The position numbers were made by a program, and so were the translations under genes. Source: Caryophanales bacterium UBA4856 (GTDB lineage Bacteria; Bacillota_I; Bacilli_A; RFN20; CAG-288). Taken from it: DNA of 8,732 nucleotides. Location of the stretch: contig DHEG01000012.1 in NCBI GenBank assembly GCA_002399765.1, positions 1-8,732 on the forward strand, given 5' to 3'. The first letter of the stretch is position 1. Each line of letters starts with the position of its first letter. The notes under the pieces are model-generated. The model did no database searches and was not told the DNA's origin. It saw nothing but the letters and a program-made list of their open reading frames with translations. Shown here piece after piece: positions 7,231 through 8,732 of the stretch.

Positions 7231-7306
7231 GGGCGTTTAGCTCAGCTGGGAGAGCATCCGCTTGACGTGCGGAAGGTCATAGGTCCGAGCCCTATAGCGC
7301 CCACCA
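7231..7306 (+). tRNA. tRNA-Val(GAC) with an unusual C at T-loop position 55
   Basis: A complete 76-base cloverleaf with encoded CCA. The acceptor stem GGGCGTT pairs with AGCGCCC (one G-U), with discriminator A. The D-arm is GCTC/GAGC, the anticodon stem TCCGC/GCGGA, and the loop TTGACGT with anticodon GAC at 7264-7266, reading GUC and GUU valine codons. The T-stem ATAGG/CCTAT is perfect. The T-loop, however, reads TCCGAGC, so position 55 (base 7285) is C where nearly all elongator tRNAs have U, modified to pseudouridine. All other invariant positions are normal, and promoter and terminator look intact, so the gene appears live. Confidence 0.95.
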
Positions 7307-7318
7307 TCCAGGTAAAAA

Positions 7319-7345
7319 TGCCCATTTAATGGGCACTTTTATTTT
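7319..7345 (+). terminator. rho-independent terminator after tRNA-Val
   Basis: The stem TGCCCAT (7319-7325) pairs with ATGGGCA (7329-7335) around a TTA loop and is followed by CTTTTATTTT. It starts 13 bases after the CCA end and probably also ends read-through from the exporter operon. Confidence 0.85.
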
Positions 7346-7534
7346 GCCTTTGCTCTTCCCTTTGCGGAAAGGACCATAGCCCATATATGCTTCCTTGGAT
7401 GGATAAATGCTTTGCTTAAGGACTGCTTTTCTTAGGTCAGCCTTCCCATAATGCTGATTCACAGCCAGTGTGAAGCATAGTTTTACCCAAAGGCTTAAGG
7501 CGTGTCGTTTCCTTGCCTTATGTGATGTTTGTCC

Positions 7535-7569
7535 TACCAAAAGCAACCCGACGTCCCTTCTTTTTGGTA
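7535..7569. repeat. 8-bp inverted repeat upstream of tRNA-Ser
   Basis: TACCAAAA (7535-7542) and TTTTGGTA (7562-7569) are perfect inverted copies separated by 19 bases. The right arm overlaps the extended -10 box of tRNA-Ser, so a protein bound here would affect that promoter. Chance is a real alternative. Confidence 0.35.
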
Positions 7570-7573
7570 TATT
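7565..7573 (+). promoter_or_regulatory. extended -10 promoter element of tRNA-Ser
   Basis: TGGTATATT is an extended -10 box (TGN followed by TATATT, five of six matches). It ends 17 bases before the tRNA. The spacing fits initiation close to the tRNA 5' end, and no recognisable -35 hexamer is present 17 bases upstream. Confidence 0.45.
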
Positions 7574-7590
7574 AGACAATTGCCGACTGT

Positions 7591-7680
7591 GGAGGAGTAC
7601 CCAAGCGGTTTAAGGGAACGGTCTTGAAAACCGTCAGTGGGCCTAGCCCAGCAAGAGTTCGAATCTCTTCTCCTCCGCCA
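7591..7680 (+). tRNA. tRNA-Ser(UGA)
   Basis: A 90-base class II tRNA with encoded CCA. The acceptor GGAGGAG pairs with CTCCTCC, and discriminator G fits serine. The anticodon stem ACGGT/ACCGT encloses CTTGAAA, with anticodon TGA at 7625-7627. The long variable arm forms TGGGC-CTA-GCCCA, the serine hallmark. The T-arm AAGAG/CTCTT holds a standard TTCGAAT loop, unlike the tRNA-Val next door. Confidence 0.97.
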
Positions 7681-7692
7681 TTAATTGAACAT

Positions 7693-7716
7693 AAGTGGCT
7701 TTAGAAGCCACTTTTT
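7693..7716 (+). terminator. rho-independent terminator after tRNA-Ser
   Basis: AAGTGGCTT (7693-7701) pairs with AAGCCACTT (7705-7713) around a TAG loop, and the T run continues to 7716. It starts 13 bases after the tRNA end. Confidence 0.85.
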
Positions 7717-7733
7717 GCGTTTCTTAAATCGGG

Positions 7734-7755
7734 TTTTGCAATACTTTTGCAATAC
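7734..7755. repeat. perfect 11-bp tandem direct repeat beside tRNA-Ser
   Basis: TTTTGCAATAC occurs twice head to tail (7734-7744 and 7745-7755), 54 bases after the tRNA-Ser end and just past its terminator. It marks the point where the sequence becomes poorer in G+C. Short direct repeats next to a tRNA 3' end resemble tyrosine-integrase arm sites, but there is no integrase in the window. The function is unproven. Confidence 0.6.
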
Positions 7756-7791
7756 CCCTGAAAATTTAGGTGGGAAGTATTTTGATGCTGC

Positions 7792-8604
7792 CTAATACAA
7801 TAGGGAAAAATTGAATCTCCTCCCATTAGCCATATCCCGGATCGAATATCCGGTCTCATTATTTACTGCCTTTATGTTCCACGGACAAGGAACAGCGGTT
7901 TCGTTTATAACAAGGAAGCTGTACACATTCTCTATTCCAATAGGATTGAAAACAGAGCCATCGGCAACAACCAAAAGCGTAATTTTTGCATTGAAGCAGT
8001 TTTTTTGTCGCAAGAAAGGCAAGTCAGTTCTTATGCCAAGAACTATCCCGCGCTTTTGCTCGGCGGATTGGTGTTTTTGGTTTCCGATTAGTTCCTGGAA
8101 ATCAACTAAAGACTATATGTCTATCGTTTTTCTAAGGCCCAAATTAAATCTATTGCCTTTTAAAACAATCGAGCAACTTGTCGCCGATTGGCCAATGATT
8201 TTTACTTTTAATAATCCGGCAAGGTAACGGTTTTGCTCAGCCGGCAACGGATACAGGTTTTCGGTAGGAGAATTCACCATGTAGAGGGGGAAGTATCCCC
8301 CGCCGTCCAGGACTAATATTTGGAATATAAGCTGTCAGCTTTTTCAATGACAAACGCAATATCAGCAGGCCTGTGATATCGATGTAATCCGGAAATTCAC
8401 TTTGATACGGTAAAATGGATTCTTCCAAAACGTGTTGGGGATCTTCCGCTTTAGCACCACTTTCACTCGATACAACAAGTGCTACTTTTTTGCCATTATC
8501 CAAACGTCTTTTGTCTGAATAGAAACAGTTTCTGATTTAAGCGTAAACGAAGCCATGAAATTCAGTGCAAGAACTCCGCACATTGTTTTACTAAACTTTG
8601 TCAT
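7792..8604 (-). pseudogene. decayed gene for a putative secreted protein of unknown family
   Basis: A real start is visible: ATG ending at 8604, preceded by AGGGGG, encoding MTKFSKTMCGVLALNFMASF, which looks like a signal peptide. That frame stops at TAG 8484-8482. Protein-like sequence continues in a second frame (about 8536-8370; LDNGKKVALVVSSESG, then FPDYIDIT). It moves to a third (about 8369-8316; PADIAFVIEKADSLYSKY), then returns to the first (about 8334-7792; LVLDGGGYFPLYMVNSP and YPLPAEQNRYLAGLLKV). That last part holds an in-frame TAG at 8115-8113 and ends at TAG 7794-7792. The intact ancestor would have had about 270 residues. I do not recognise the family. Each frame change has the same direction, as if single bases had been lost. 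Decay is the simplest reading; sequencing error could explain part of it. G+C is lower than in the genes to the left. Confidence 0.6.
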
Positions 8605-8679
8605 TTATTCCCCCTCTCTTTATACGGCAAAATTACTATTACATACTTTGCAAAAGCGTACTGAGATTGTATTGAGGCC

Positions 8680-8708
8680 ATCATTTATCTAAATAAGCAG
8701 TAAATGAT
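8680..8708. repeat. 8-bp inverted repeat in the AT-rich right end
   Basis: ATCATTTA (8680-8687) and TAAATGAT (8701-8708) are perfect inverted copies around a 13-base loop, followed by TTTTT on the plus strand. It could be a weak plus-strand terminator, but the stem is AT-rich and no plus-strand gene precedes it. The remaining bases to 8732 are very AT-rich and show nothing else. Confidence 0.3.
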
Positions 8709-8732
8709 TTTTTAATAATAATTAAGAAAAAA

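Larger units (their letters stand above)
7346..7590. other. spacer between the two tRNA genes, no gene supported
   Basis: Nothing here resembles a gene. A 95-codon open frame on the minus strand begins with TTG without a ribosome site and runs back through the terminator and into the 3' end of tRNA-Val, so it is chance. The only structure seen is the inverted repeat and -10-like box just before tRNA-Ser. Confidence 0.6.

Noticed and set aside
7292..7579. A 95-codon open frame on the minus strand between the tRNA genes.
   Set aside because: It begins with TTG, lacks a ribosome site, and overlaps the tRNA-Val terminator and the 3' end of the tRNA.
7811..8227. A 138-codon open frame on the plus strand.
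   Set aside because: It starts with TTG without a clear ribosome site and is antisense to sequence that reads as far more convincing protein on the minus strand. It is treated as a shadow of the pseudogene.
1..8732. Search for CRISPR arrays, insertion sequences, rRNA, toxin-antitoxin or phage-defence genes.
   Set aside because: No spaced repeat series, transposase motif, rRNA stretch or defence-type domain was seen on either strand.

Overview
The window looks like a chromosomal segment of a Bacillota (Firmicutes)-type bacterium, probably Bacilli-like. The evidence is an ecfA1-ecfA2-ecfT energy-coupling module with the hallmark motifs of that group, a dCMP deaminase of the ComEB type, tRNA genes with encoded CCA ends, and purine-rich ribosome binding sites. 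TGA is used as a real stop at the ends of ecfA2, the deaminase gene and the first exporter gene, so code 11 fits and a code-4 mollicute is unlikely. The main genes are moderately GC-rich: 34 of 60 bases are G or C at 4681-4740. The right end is poorer: 25 of 60 at 7921-7980. No species can be named.

Left part (1-3281, minus strand): a tightly packed operon in the order dCMP deaminase, small two-helix membrane protein, ecfA1, ecfA2, ecfT. ecfT runs off the window edge. Neighbours overlap or lie 9 bases apart, so they are probably co-transcribed. EcfA1, EcfA2 and EcfT form the shared motor of an ECF vitamin or metal importer. No substrate-binding S component is visible here.

Middle (3282-7167): a 233-bp divergent control region holds two related inverted repeats and candidate promoters for both sides. 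Two fused permease-ATPase genes follow on the plus strand with a 4-base ATGA overlap. They are paralogous half-transporters and most likely form a heterodimeric ABC exporter of unknown substrate. Unlike many heterodimeric exporters, both halves keep the catalytic glutamate and the switch histidine.

Right part (7168-8732): tRNA-Val(GAC) and tRNA-Ser(UGA) each have their own promoter-like sequence and a rho-independent terminator. The tRNA-Val has the rare C at T-loop position 55. Just past the tRNA-Ser terminator lies a perfect 11-bp tandem repeat. Beyond it, a lower-GC stretch holds a decayed minus-strand gene for a putative secreted protein, broken by three frame changes and one in-frame stop. 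This looks like the edge of an accessory region next to a tRNA gene, but no integrase is in view.

I do not see a clearly new multi-gene system. The best leads are the tRNA-Val anomaly, the repeat and pseudogene region beside tRNA-Ser, and the dyads in front of the exporter pair.
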